Source: Microcaldota archaeon
Lineage (GTDB): Archaea > Micrarchaeota > Micrarchaeia > Micrarchaeales > CABMGC01
DNA: 34,501 bases
Direction of reading: 5' to 3'
Assembly (NCBI GenBank): GCA_030040335.1
Contig: JASHTX010000020.1
Span: forward strand, 1-34,501
Shown here piece by piece: positions 15,023 through 22,059 of the stretch. The first letter of the stretch is position 1, and each line of letters opens with the position of its first letter. The position numbers and the translations under genes are program-made. Below the pieces are notes generated by a model. It was not told the origin of the DNA and ran no database searches. It worked only from the letters and a program-made list of their open reading frames with translations.

Positions 15023-15559
15023 ATGTATCAAAAAGCACACGAGGGCGTGACTTTGCAGCACAGAGATGCTGTGCCGCGAACTGCGCTTCTGGTAAGGAGA
15101 CAGGATGACAAATCAAAGGGCAGCCTGTTTGAACTCAGGGAACCTGATGAACTCATCACTGGGTTGAGAGTGGGAACTGGGCAAATAGGATTCTCGTTCG
15201 GGGGCAGCCACCCGCAATACACCGAGGGCGTGAATATCTGCAATGCGCTCGTACTGAAAAGTAAGGGCATCAGCATGCTTTTCCATAATCATCCTGATAC
15301 GTCTGCCCTGCTGGCAGAGTCTTCAGATACCGTTTTGAACGACTTCAGAAGTAACAATCTGCCTACCTCTTTCGACACGGCAACAATCATAGCCTCAAGC
15401 CGCAGTAGCAAGACCGCTCTAAAAAATACCGAGTTATTTGCAAAAAAAGTCGCTCGAGCGTTAAACCCACCTATAGAGAGCGGTTTTGAAGGAATAAGGG
15501 TTGATGTAAGCCAGATCGGGGAGATTTCTGTGATATCCGATTGGGTCTGGGGTTTCTGA
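15023..15559 (+). CDS. Unrecognised soluble protein with a JAMM-like His motif
   Basis: This 178-residue protein has no membrane segment. Its most notable stretch is MLFHNHPDTSALLAESSD at about residues 85-102, followed by TATIIASSRS. HxHP followed by an acidic Ser-Asp element and a later I-I-A-S strand is reminiscent of JAMM/MPN and RadC-type metalloproteases. The spacing is one residue too long, and the Ser of the usual SxxD would be Glu, so the active site is degenerate or the similarity is accidental. A glycine-rich segment (IGFSFGGSHPQYTEGV) precedes it. It appears to be transcribed alone from a TATA-like element just upstream, and follows the tRNA gene. Confidence 0.7.
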   Translation: MYQKAHEGVTLQHRDAVPRTALLVRRQDDKSKGSLFELREPDELITGLRVGTGQIGFSFGGSHPQYTEGVNICNALVLKSKGISMLFHNHPDTSALLAESSDTVLNDFRSNNLPTSFDTATIIASSRSSKTALKNTELFAKKVARALNPPIESGFEGIRVDVSQIGEISVISDWVWGF

Positions 15560-15583
15560 GAAGTGCCACAGCTTGGACACCCA

Positions 15584-15610
15584 CACCGTTATCATATTAA
15601 ATAAGCGGTG
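15584..15610. promoter_or_regulatory. Inverted repeat flanking a TATA-like element
   Basis: CACCG (15584-15588) and CGGTG (15606-15610) are inverted and extend into TTAT/ATAA with one unpaired base. The AT-rich element ATATTAAAT (15594-15602) lies between them, 21-29 bases before ATG 15623, so the following gene may be leaderless. The repeat could be a small operator; it may also be chance. Confidence 0.3.
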
Positions 15611-15622
15611 AGCTAGAGAGTC

Positions 15623-15988
15623 ATGAAAAAGAGAGGATTCTTGACTATCGTCTCTGCGCTGCTGCCTGTAATTTTAACACTCTATCTCTACTCGGCGATA
15701 ATAGCCCAGACATCTGCTTCTTTGCCGGTCTGTACAAAATCCAGCTCCGGAACAGAGTGCCACAATGCGGCGCCGCCGATATTTAGCCTTACAACCGTGC
15801 TAGGTCTCGTGTATGTAGCTTCCATGTTCTTGTGCCTGATCATTTTCACAGTGAGGAAAGCACTCAGACCGAAGAGCCAGATTCTGCAGACGATCATGCT
15901 CTGCCTGTTCGCTTTCGGGGCTTCAGGGCTCATATGCTCATTTCTGGTTTCATTCGTATTCGAGCATTTCTACTCGATCCCGATATGA
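15623..15988 (+). CDS. Small membrane protein, three hydrophobic segments
   Basis: This 121-residue protein starts with a basic MKKRG and a hydrophobic segment (about residues 6-28) that may be a signal anchor. A short outer loop carries two cysteines (PVCTKSSSGTECH) likely to form a disulfide. Two more membrane helices lie at about 53-76 and 86-112, separated by a basic loop (RKALRPKS) on the cytoplasmic side. No family is recognised. It stands alone on the plus strand, with a TATA-like element giving a predicted leaderless start, and precedes the Ldh2-type oxidoreductase by about 50 bases. Function unknown. Confidence 0.65.
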   Translation: MKKRGFLTIVSALLPVILTLYLYSAIIAQTSASLPVCTKSSSGTECHNAAPPIFSLTTVLGLVYVASMFLCLIIFTVRKALRPKSQILQTIMLCLFAFGASGLICSFLVSFVFEHFYSIPI

Positions 15989-15997
15989 TAGATAAGA

Positions 15998-16006
15998 GCT
16001 TTAATT
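15998..16006 (+). promoter_or_regulatory. TATA-like element for the Ldh2-type gene
   Basis: GCTTTAATT lies 34-42 bases before ATG 16040 and would give a leader of about 10 bases. Confidence 0.3.
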
Positions 16007-16039
16007 CTGCATGCTGCTATAGGTTAGGAAAGCGAGAAG

Positions 16040-17029
16040 ATGCGAGTCAAGATAGACGAGATAAGAAAACTGTGCGAGAACGCCCTGGTCAAGAAAGGAG
16101 TGCCGAAAGACGAGGCGAAGGTGATCGTGGACGAGTACGTCGAAGGGGATCTTCAGGGAAAGATGACACACGGGCTGATCGCGTTTCCGGCAATGACTGA
16201 AGGCATACACGTGCCCGAAGAGAAGTGGAAGGTTGAGAAGGAAAGCAGCAGCGCAGTCTTCGTCGATGGCAAGGGCAATTTTGGGATGACCGTAGGGAAG
16301 GCGCTTATGGAACCGCTGTGCAAAAAAGCCAAAAAGGAAGGGATCAGCTTTGCCGCAATTTCTAACATCACGACATTCCTCAGGCCGAGAAGCATTGCGC
16401 AGCTGGTTGCAGAAAAGGAGATGATAGGGATGGTGCTGATAAACGGAGGAAGCGAGATGGTAGTGCCTGAAGGCGGGATCGACCGCATGCTTGGCACGAA
16501 TCCCGTCGGGATCGGCATACCGACTGACCGGGGCCCGATGGTCTTCGACCTTGCAACTTCCAAGCGCGCCTATGGCGAGATAACGCTCTCTAAAATGATG
16601 AAGCGGCTGCTGCCGAACGAGACGTTCATAGATAAAAACGGAAACTTCACGACAAACCCAGATGACGCGTACGCGATAGTGCCAATGGGCGGATACAAGG
16701 GATTCGCGCTCGGCTTGTTCTTCGAGATACTTACAGGATCATTGGTTAGCATGCCGATGGGCGTCAGGGGAGTGACTGCAGACTACAGGAAGCGGTACAG
16801 GGGTGCGGTAATCATTGTGATAGACCCCTCATTCTTCACAGATATGAAAGAGTTCAAGGCGAGGAACTCGGAACTGGTGGCTCAGATAAAGGCGTCGAGG
16901 AAGGCCAAGGGAGTGAGCGAGATCATTTTGCCAGGCGAGCATGCGAGAAAGCTCCGGGAAGAGAACCTGAGTAAAGGGTATCTGGAGTTGGATGACGCGC
17001 TTCTAGAGAAAATAAAGAGCATGGGCTGA
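16040..17029 (+). CDS. Malate/L-lactate dehydrogenase family (Ldh2) oxidoreductase
   Basis: This 329-residue NAD(P)-dependent oxidoreductase belongs to the Ldh2/YlbC/ComC family, which is distinct from classical LDH/MDH. Family blocks are visible: GKMTHGLIAFP near residue 40 (the THG/SHG His region), LGTNPVGIGIPT near 150, DLATSKRAYGEI near 173 and PMGGYKGFALGLFFEIL near 215-231. The usual N-S-x-H-x-G block in the centre is replaced by NITTFLRP, so substrate specificity may have shifted. Family members act on malate, lactate, sulfolactate, ureidoglycolate or cyclic imines; nothing here decides among them. The length is slightly below the usual 340-360. It is a cytoplasmic enzyme, alone on its strand, converging on the next gene. 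Confidence 0.9.
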   Translation: MRVKIDEIRKLCENALVKKGVPKDEAKVIVDEYVEGDLQGKMTHGLIAFPAMTEGIHVPEEKWKVEKESSSAVFVDGKGNFGMTVGKALMEPLCKKAKKEGISFAAISNITTFLRPRSIAQLVAEKEMIGMVLINGGSEMVVPEGGIDRMLGTNPVGIGIPTDRGPMVFDLATSKRAYGEITLSKMMKRLLPNETFIDKNGNFTTNPDDAYAIVPMGGYKGFALGLFFEILTGSLVSMPMGVRGVTADYRKRYRGAVIIVIDPSFFTDMKEFKARNSELVAQIKASRKAKGVSEIILPGEHARKLREENLSKGYLELDDALLEKIKSMG

Positions 17030-17038
17030 TTCGCAGCA

Positions 17039-17704
17039 TCATGTGTCGTTTTCAGCAATTCCTATGAGCGTCGTAGGATTTACCGAATAACCGGGGTTCT
17101 CCTCCACAAGCGCCAAGACCGCGGTATCGTTCTTCCAGCCGTACAGCGTCTGATACTCTACCGTGGAGTTCTGGTAAGTGCCATAGGTGTAATTGAAGCC
17201 GCCCTGGGCGCCGCTGTACACGGTGCTGGGCGTTATGTTAAGCGATGATGTAGCAGAAGCCCCCAGAAGCTTGGCCATGCTGGTGGTGTTGCTCCCCTCA
17301 ATCGCAAAGTATTCGATGCTCTGGTTGCTGAGAGTGCTGGTTCCGCTGGCGGTGGTCAGCCAGCCGCTGGTTGCGTTGCCGTAAAGCTGCGGTACCGAAC
17401 CCACCAGGTCCGACATGTTGATCGGAGAGTTGGGGTTAAAGAGGTCTGACGTGCTGTAGTTGGTGAGCTGGGAGCTGAAGAGGGTCTGTACCTGTGACGG
17501 GCTCATGTAGATTGGATTGCTGCTTAGCGACTTGTTCTGCGTTATTACCGGGCCGCTTGGACTGGGGTAGAGCAGTATGACTATGACCACTATCGCTACG
17601 ATCGCTATGATGATGTACAGAAGCATGTGGCTGTTGCCTCTGCTCCCTGACTGATTCGAAGGCTGTGTCTGCTGGCTTGGATCTGTGCCCATATCCTGAC
17701 TCAT
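17039..17704 (-). CDS. Membrane-anchored extracellular protein, unknown
   Basis: This 221-residue protein has a short polar N-terminal tail rich in Gln, Ser and Asn (residues 1-26), one strongly hydrophobic helix at about 28-46 (LLYIIIAIVAIVVIVILLY), and an outer domain of about 170 residues rich in Ser, Thr, Asn and Tyr with many NxS/T sequons (NYST, NMSD, NATS, NQSI, NTTS, NITP). There are no cysteines. The topology is N-in/C-out. The composition matches the glycoprotein-like surface proteins elsewhere in the window. A TATA-like element at 17731-17737 lies about 30 bases before ATG 17704, predicting a leaderless mRNA. The gene lies just upstream of, and opposite to, the MFS exporter's end; no functional link is evident. 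Confidence 0.7.
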   Translation of the reverse strand: MSQDMGTDPSQQTQPSNQSGSRGNSHMLLYIIIAIVAIVVIVILLYPSPSGPVITQNKSLSSNPIYMSPSQVQTLFSSQLTNYSTSDLFNPNSPINMSDLVGSVPQLYGNATSGWLTTASGTSTLSNQSIEYFAIEGSNTTSMAKLLGASATSSLNITPSTVYSGAQGGFNYTYGTYQNSTVEYQTLYGWKNDTAVLALVEENPGYSVNPTTLIGIAENDT

Positions 17705-17730
17705 AAAATCAGCACCGATTACGCATCAAG

Positions 17731-17737
17731 ATATAAG
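17731..17737 (-). promoter_or_regulatory. TATA-like element for the 17704 gene
   Basis: The minus strand reads CTTATAT about 27-33 bases before ATG 17704, the spacing expected for a leaderless archaeal transcript. Confidence 0.35.
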
Positions 17738-17796
17738 AGATGCTATTTTTATTCCTTTTGGAATGTTTAGGGTTTTGCGAGGGGCTTGCGGCTCTG

Positions 17797-19578
17797 CTAC
17801 TCTGACTGCGCACCTTGCCAGCCGGCTCCAGCGTCCTTTTCTCGCTTCCTGTCCTTGCTAGGCAACACGGATGCTATCGCGGCTATGAGCGACATCACCG
17901 CACCTGTATACAGAACCACCCTCATGCCGCTTATGAACGGGTCAGAGATCAGGCTCGGGAAGAAGTTTGTGCCGACTATGGTGCTCTCGTTACGGGCCGG
18001 CAGGGAGTTAAGCGTACTGTTCGGAAGGAGCAGCTTCATCGGGTTGTAACCGAGCAGCGCTGCGAAGAGCGCAGAAGTCGGAGGTATGCTTGAGACCTCC
18101 GCAGCGACCGTTGTGTTGACCTTCTGAGCAACCAGGCCGTTGTACAATGTATGCATGAGCGTGGCCGAGATGCCGCCCACAAGCAGGCTGAAGAATATCA
18201 CAAGGCTGAACATGAAGGATATATTGACAAGCGTGGCCCTCATTCCTGACGAAACGCCACGGTACTCGGGAGGTGCCGCGTTCATCACCCACGCCGTGTT
18301 GGGAGATGCGAACATGCCCTGCCCTATGCCGAGGAAGAAGATTATCAGCGCAAACGGTACATAGCTGAAGTTGGCTGGCAATGACGCCAGCGCTATGAAG
18401 CCCGCAACGTTTATGAGCATGCCTGCGGTTGTGAAAGGCCTTGCACCGTACTTGTCAGAGAGGTAGCCGGATATCGGACCTGCCACCAGGAAGCCTATGA
18501 TCAGCGGAGACATGAGTATTGCAGCCTGGAGGGGCGTGTTCTGGAAGCTCACTCCGTGAAGCGGCAGCCAGACGCCCTGCAGCCAGATAACAAGCATGAA
18601 CTGCAATCCTCCTCTTGCCATGCCCGCGAGGAAAAGGCTGAGGTTGCCGGCCGCGAATGCCTCTATCTTGAAGAGCGAAAGGTTGAAGAGTGGAGCTTTG
18701 GCCCTGAGCTCCACGAATATGAATGCGACGAAAAGCAGGAAACCCACAACAATCCCGAGCTGCACTATGGGATCAGACCAGCCCGTACTCTGGGATCCGT
18801 ATGGCAGCAGGCCGTAGGTCAATGAAAGCAGGACAATGCTGACCGATGCAGCAAAGGTTATGTTTCCGAGAGGGTCGAACTTCTGGTTTTTCTTCAGCAC
18901 TGCGATCTCGTGCAACGCGAGGTAAGCCCATATGGCGCCTATGACACCTATCGGCACGCTTATCATGAAGATCAGGTGCCAGTCTATGGCGGCAAGAAAG
19001 CCACCCACAAAAAGGCCTATCAGGCTACCGCCTATGAATGCGATGGAGTTTATTCCGAGTGCCTTGCCCCTTTCGTCTGCTGGAAAGGCGTCGGTAAGTA
19101 TCGCTGCGCTGTTTGCAAAGAGAAACCCGCCTCCGAGTCCCTGCACAAGCCTGAGAACCGTTATTGAGAGAATGCCCGCATCGCCAGTTACGAAGTACGA
19201 GGAGATGTAGATCAGGGTTGATGCGATGGCAAAGACCGCAAAGCCGAGGTTGTATATCTTGACCCTGCCGAACATGTCAGAGAGCCGGCCTATGGTCACC
19301 ACTACAACAGATGTCATTATAGTATAACCAAGAAGAAGCCAGAGAAGCAGGTCGACGTTCCCCGCAACGAGCGGGTTGACACCTAGACCGTTGAAGATTG
19401 CGGGCAGGGAGATCAGCAGGATAGAACCGTCTATCGAGGCCATAAGCGCCCCGATGGTCGTGTTGGAGAGCGCGACCCATTTATAGTGAACACCGAACTT
19501 CGACTCCCGCTCCCGTTCCTCCACGTCGTACCGCGATGCCTCTACGTCGTGTTTTGCCTTGGAACGCTTTGCATCCAT
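17797..19578 (-). CDS. MFS exporter, DHA2 (EmrB/QacA-like) family
   Basis: This 593-residue transporter has about 14 hydrophobic segments, as expected for the DHA2 drug:H+ antiporter family. Motif A is GRLSDMFGRVKIYNLG near residue 93, followed by RLVQGLGGGFLFANSAAILTD, and a second-half A-like motif AGPISGYLSDKYGARP. DHA2 proteins export drugs, dyes or metabolites using the proton gradient; the substrate is unknown. The N-terminal 30 residues are charged and cytoplasmic. The loop between the last helices is long (about residues 480-550). The gene is divergent from the LamG pilin-like gene, and a perfect 10-bp inverted repeat brackets both predicted transcription starts, so joint regulation is likely. 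Confidence 0.92.
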   Translation of the reverse strand: MDAKRSKAKHDVEASRYDVEERERESKFGVHYKWVALSNTTIGALMASIDGSILLISLPAIFNGLGVNPLVAGNVDLLLWLLLGYTIMTSVVVVTIGRLSDMFGRVKIYNLGFAVFAIASTLIYISSYFVTGDAGILSITVLRLVQGLGGGFLFANSAAILTDAFPADERGKALGINSIAFIGGSLIGLFVGGFLAAIDWHLIFMISVPIGVIGAIWAYLALHEIAVLKKNQKFDPLGNITFAASVSIVLLSLTYGLLPYGSQSTGWSDPIVQLGIVVGFLLFVAFIFVELRAKAPLFNLSLFKIEAFAAGNLSLFLAGMARGGLQFMLVIWLQGVWLPLHGVSFQNTPLQAAILMSPLIIGFLVAGPISGYLSDKYGARPFTTAGMLINVAGFIALASLPANFSYVPFALIIFFLGIGQGMFASPNTAWVMNAAPPEYRGVSSGMRATLVNISFMFSLVIFFSLLVGGISATLMHTLYNGLVAQKVNTTVAAEVSSIPPTSALFAALLGYNPMKLLLPNSTLNSLPARNESTIVGTNFFPSLISDPFISGMRVVLYTGAVMSLIAAIASVLPSKDRKREKDAGAGWQGAQSE

Positions 19579-19587
19579 TTTTTCTTG

Positions 19588-19597
19588 TCCCTAAGAG
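19588..19597. promoter_or_regulatory. Left half of a 10-bp inverted repeat (candidate operator)
   Basis: TCCCTAAGAG is the exact reverse complement of the sequence at 19646-19655. It overlaps the predicted transcription start of the exporter gene, 10-19 bases upstream of its ATG. A regulator bound here would block the exporter transcript. Confidence 0.5.
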
Positions 19598-19616
19598 TAC
19601 AGGAGTTACAATACAC

Positions 19617-19628
19617 AATATAAATATT
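19617..19628. promoter_or_regulatory. Central divergent TATA region
   Basis: AATATAAATATT lies at the centre of the inverted repeat. Read rightward, TATAAATA is about 34-41 bases before GTG 19660; read leftward, TATTTATATT is about 40-50 bases before ATG 19578. Each predicted start falls inside a half of the inverted repeat. Confidence 0.45.
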
Positions 19629-19645
19629 AAAACGTTTTACACAAT

Positions 19646-19655
19646 CTCTTAGGGA
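19646..19655. promoter_or_regulatory. Right half of the 10-bp inverted repeat (candidate operator)
   Basis: CTCTTAGGGA pairs perfectly with 19588-19597 and covers the predicted transcription start of the LamG pilin-like gene, 5 bases before its GTG. Confidence 0.5.
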
Positions 19656-19659
19656 TGCG

Positions 19660-20613
19660 GTGCAAGATGCAAGGAAAGGAGGAAGAGGAGTTCGCAAAGC
19701 CCAATCTGCAATAGAATATCTTTCAATCTACGGCTGGGCGGCGTTGCTGATAGCAATCGTGATGATAGTCCTGTTTGAACTTGGCGTCTTCAATACTCTC
19801 CTTGTAGGTCCGAGGGTGCAGCCAGGCAGCTGCCAGGTGACAAGGCCCAACGGTCCGGGCACCACATATTTCATGAGGATAGTGGGCGCGTGCAACGGTG
19901 CGTTGCCCGAATACGTAATGGTCGCGCATCAGGCAGGAGAGTACGTTGAGGTGGCCAACTCCAGCCATGCATGGAGCCAGCTGAACGTGCTTGGCAACCA
20001 GATAACAGTCGCGGTATGGGTAGACATCTACGGCGCACCATACCACGATGTGGTCGACAAGGAGTATCAGTACGGCATGAAGCTTGATCTTGACAACGAG
20101 CCGAATCCCTGCTTCCCGAGCGACAACACAGGTCTCTGCCTCGAGTGGGACACGTACGACAACTGGGCCGGAGTGGGCCCGAGCGAACCGATACCGGGCG
20201 GCGGCTTTGACAAGTGGATATTCCTGGCAGCGACGATGAATGGAAAGGTCAAAGACTGGTATGCGAATGGAAACTTCATAGGAAGCCAGGACGGCGGCAA
20301 CACGCTGGAATACGTGGATTCCAACCTCTCGATAGGCGCAATTTCAACTGGCTGGACGGGATACGGAGACGCGGAATGGTTCAACGGCACGATAGCAAAC
20401 GTGCAGGTCTACAACACAAGCCTGACTCCAAATGAGATAGAGCAGCTGTATGTAGGCGGGATAGGCTCGCCGCCAATAAGCCTCTCCAACCTGGTCGGAT
20501 GGTGGCCGCTCAACGGCAACGGAAACGACTACAGCGGAAACAACGATAGTGCGCTGACGATAAGCAACGTCTCGTTTACAAACGACTGGACATCGCAATA
20601 CGCCATAACCTGA
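19660..20613 (+). CDS. Type IV pilin-like protein with LamG domain
   Basis: This 317-residue surface protein starts with a class III signal sequence: basic RKGGRGVRK, then AQSAIEYLSIYGWAALL with the Gln-Ser-x-x-Glu pattern (Glu at about +5 of the mature chain), followed by a hydrophobic helix (IVMIVLFELGV). Archaeal prepilin peptidases cut such signals before the conserved helix, which then packs in the fibre core. Residues about 95-270 form a LamG/concanavalin-like beta-sandwich (QITVAVWVDIYG, KWIFLAATMNGK, WFNGTIANVQVYNTSL). A conserved tail (LVGWWPLNGNGNDYSG) recurs in the surface proteins at 29588-34437. The start is GTG 19660, since no ATG is in frame upstream of the signal. It is divergent from the MFS exporter across the inverted repeat. 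Confidence 0.85.
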   Translation: MQDARKGGRGVRKAQSAIEYLSIYGWAALLIAIVMIVLFELGVFNTLLVGPRVQPGSCQVTRPNGPGTTYFMRIVGACNGALPEYVMVAHQAGEYVEVANSSHAWSQLNVLGNQITVAVWVDIYGAPYHDVVDKEYQYGMKLDLDNEPNPCFPSDNTGLCLEWDTYDNWAGVGPSEPIPGGGFDKWIFLAATMNGKVKDWYANGNFIGSQDGGNTLEYVDSNLSIGAISTGWTGYGDAEWFNGTIANVQVYNTSLTPNEIEQLYVGGIGSPPISLSNLVGWWPLNGNGNDYSGNNDSALTISNVSFTNDWTSQYAIT

Positions 20614-20654
20614 TCTGCGAGTTCAGGCAGAGTTACATTTCTTGGCGAAAAGGA

Positions 20655-20662
20655 TTTATATT
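20655..20662 (+). promoter_or_regulatory. TATA-like element for the 20693 gene
   Basis: TTTATATT lies 31-38 bases before ATG 20693. Its position inside the longer frame that begins at TTG 20642 argues against that upstream start. Confidence 0.35.
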
Positions 20663-20692
20663 CGGGCTAAAAAAGGAGTGAGGGAGGTTTGG

Positions 20693-20902
20693 ATGACACA
20701 CGCACGCAAAACCGATGTTGACCTAAGCACCAGCTTGAGCAAGACTACATTCCGCAAATACACTTTGTCAGGCATCTTATCAGCAGGTAAGGGAAATCAG
20801 AAACCCAGCGGTCTTCTCTTTACAGACGCTTCCGGTCTGGAGGAACCGCCTCTGCCTGTTACAAGAGACGGCCAGAAAAAAGTTACGCGGAGAAATGAGT
20901 GA
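20693..20902 (+). CDS. Small ORF, 69 residues, unknown
   Basis: This is a short basic protein beginning MTHARKTDVDLSTSLSK, rich in Ser, Thr, Lys and Arg, with no cysteines, membrane segments or known motif. ATG 20693 is chosen because GGGAGGT lies at 20683-20689, four bases before it, and a TATA-like element precedes it at 20655. It is followed 27 bases later by the Nudix hydrolase on the same strand, which may share the transcript because no other promoter is evident. The reading frame is open and preceded by plausible signals, but the composition gives no further support, so it remains a possible gene of unknown role. Confidence 0.45.
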   Translation: MTHARKTDVDLSTSLSKTTFRKYTLSGILSAGKGNQKPSGLLFTDASGLEEPPLPVTRDGQKKVTRRNE

Positions 20903-20929
20903 CCTTCGCAGAAACGGTGCGGCTGGATC

Positions 20930-21547
20930 GTGACTGAACCGTACAATCTTGCTACTAGCAGAAATACCTTTGCGCCCATGTATTCAGCGATGGAGAAGAT
21001 ACCAAAAACCGCAAAACGGGTCTTCAAGGGAACCATATTTGACGTATACCAGTGGAAACAGAAAACGTTCGACGGTTCCTACGAGCTTTACGAAGCAGTG
21101 AAGAGACTGGATACGGTAATAATAATCCCGACGCTTGGAAGCAGGGTCGTTGTCGTAAAGGAAAGGCAGCCGCGTGTGCCGGAATCGCTTGGGTTCATCA
21201 GCGGGAGGATTGAAAGAAAGGAGAAACCGCTTGATGCTGCGAAAAGGGAACTGTTGGAAGAGACCGGCATGAAAGCCCGTTCCTGGAAACTGCTCAAAGG
21301 CTACGACATGCCTGGCGGCACAAAGATAGCTTGGAAAGGATACCTGTATGCTGCTCGGGAATGCAAAAGAGTCTCTGAACCGATACTCGAACCAGGCGAA
21401 TTGATAGAACCTCGGCTTGTAAGTTTTGAGTTTGCGCTATCAATGCCGGAGAAAATAGTGCGCGCAGATCCTTTCCTGATTGAATATTTCCGCAAAATCA
21501 GGAAAAGCGGCAGGATGAAGGCGTGGTTCAAGAGCCAGCTATTCTGA
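20930..21547 (+). CDS. Nudix hydrolase, ADP-ribose pyrophosphatase-like
   Basis: This 205-residue enzyme has a complete Nudix box (G-x5-E-x7-R-E-x2-E-E-x-G) at about residues 91-113, with RELLEETGM at its core. The segment before it (TVIIIPTLGSRVVVVKERQP) and the prolonged C-terminal part (PGELIEPRLVSFEFAL) match ADP-ribose/nucleoside-diphosphate-sugar hydrolases of the Nudix fold. Such enzymes split nucleoside diphosphate derivatives with Mg2+ and remove toxic or oxidised nucleotides; the exact substrate is unknown. The first 20 residues look unstructured: GTG 20930 is the longest start, and ATG 20990 (MEKIPKTAKRVFKG) is a good alternative because homologous enzymes begin near the beta strand of the core. 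It follows the small ORF closely. Confidence 0.9.
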   Translation: MTEPYNLATSRNTFAPMYSAMEKIPKTAKRVFKGTIFDVYQWKQKTFDGSYELYEAVKRLDTVIIIPTLGSRVVVVKERQPRVPESLGFISGRIERKEKPLDAAKRELLEETGMKARSWKLLKGYDMPGGTKIAWKGYLYAARECKRVSEPILEPGELIEPRLVSFEFALSMPEKIVRADPFLIEYFRKIRKSGRMKAWFKSQLF

Positions 21548-21586
21548 AGCTTGTTGCGGCGAGTCTGCGAACGCGTCGACATTTCC

Positions 21587-21595
21587 TATTTATAG
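21587..21595 (+). promoter_or_regulatory. TATA-like element for the RCK gene cluster
   Basis: TATTTATAG lies 31-39 bases before ATG 21626. A leader of about 9 bases is predicted; the cluster downstream runs to 23553. Confidence 0.4.
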
Positions 21596-21625
21596 TTTTG
21601 CTCTGAATCTAGTATTGGATGCGGC

Positions 21626-22051
21626 ATGCAGGGAAGCGAACTGACCGACCACATAATCGTCTGCGGATACGGGCTTGTCGGCGAGAAGATCGTGGACATA
21701 CTCAGGGAACACTCGATAAAGTTCGTGGTTGTGGAACAGAACAAGGAAAAGGTGGATTTCCTCAATGAGAGGGGCGTGACCGCGATTCTTGGAGATGCGA
21801 CATCTTCCAAGGTCCTTCGCGCAGCGGGAATAGAGAATGCGAGGGCAATCGCGGTGGCGATGGACGACGATGCGAAGAACATGTTTACAGTGATAACAGC
21901 GAAAAGCCTCAACGAGAAGATAATAATTGCGACCAGGGCAAATGATGAGTTCCTGAAAGACAAGCTCAAGGAAGCCGGCGCGAGGTTCGTCGCAACCCCG
22001 AACAAGTCGGCAAGCGATGAGCTGTTCAAGGAGCTGGCTAAGGGCACGTAG
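21626..22051 (+). CDS. TrkA-N (RCK) domain protein, soluble
   Basis: This 141-residue Rossmann-fold protein of the RCK/TrkA-N family starts with the nucleotide-binding loop HIIVCGYGLVGEKIV and keeps the ribose-binding acidic residue after the second strand (VVVEQNKEKVD) and the typical GDATSSKVLRAAGIENARAI. Such domains bind NAD(H), ATP or cyclic nucleotides and gate K+ uptake systems or channels. It has no membrane segment and no TrkA-C domain, so it would act as a separate subunit. Two further RCK genes follow at once on the same strand (8-base gap, then adjacent), the second and third fused to two-helix membrane parts. A shared complex is likely. Confidence 0.9.
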   Translation: MQGSELTDHIIVCGYGLVGEKIVDILREHSIKFVVVEQNKEKVDFLNERGVTAILGDATSSKVLRAAGIENARAIAVAMDDDAKNMFTVITAKSLNEKIIIATRANDEFLKDKLKEAGARFVATPNKSASDELFKELAKGT

Positions 22052-22059
22052 GTTGTTTG

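Noticed and set aside
20642..20692. TTG start at 20642 for the small ORF
   Set aside because: The TATA-like element at 20655 lies inside this stretch, and the ATG at 20693 has a good ribosome-binding site.
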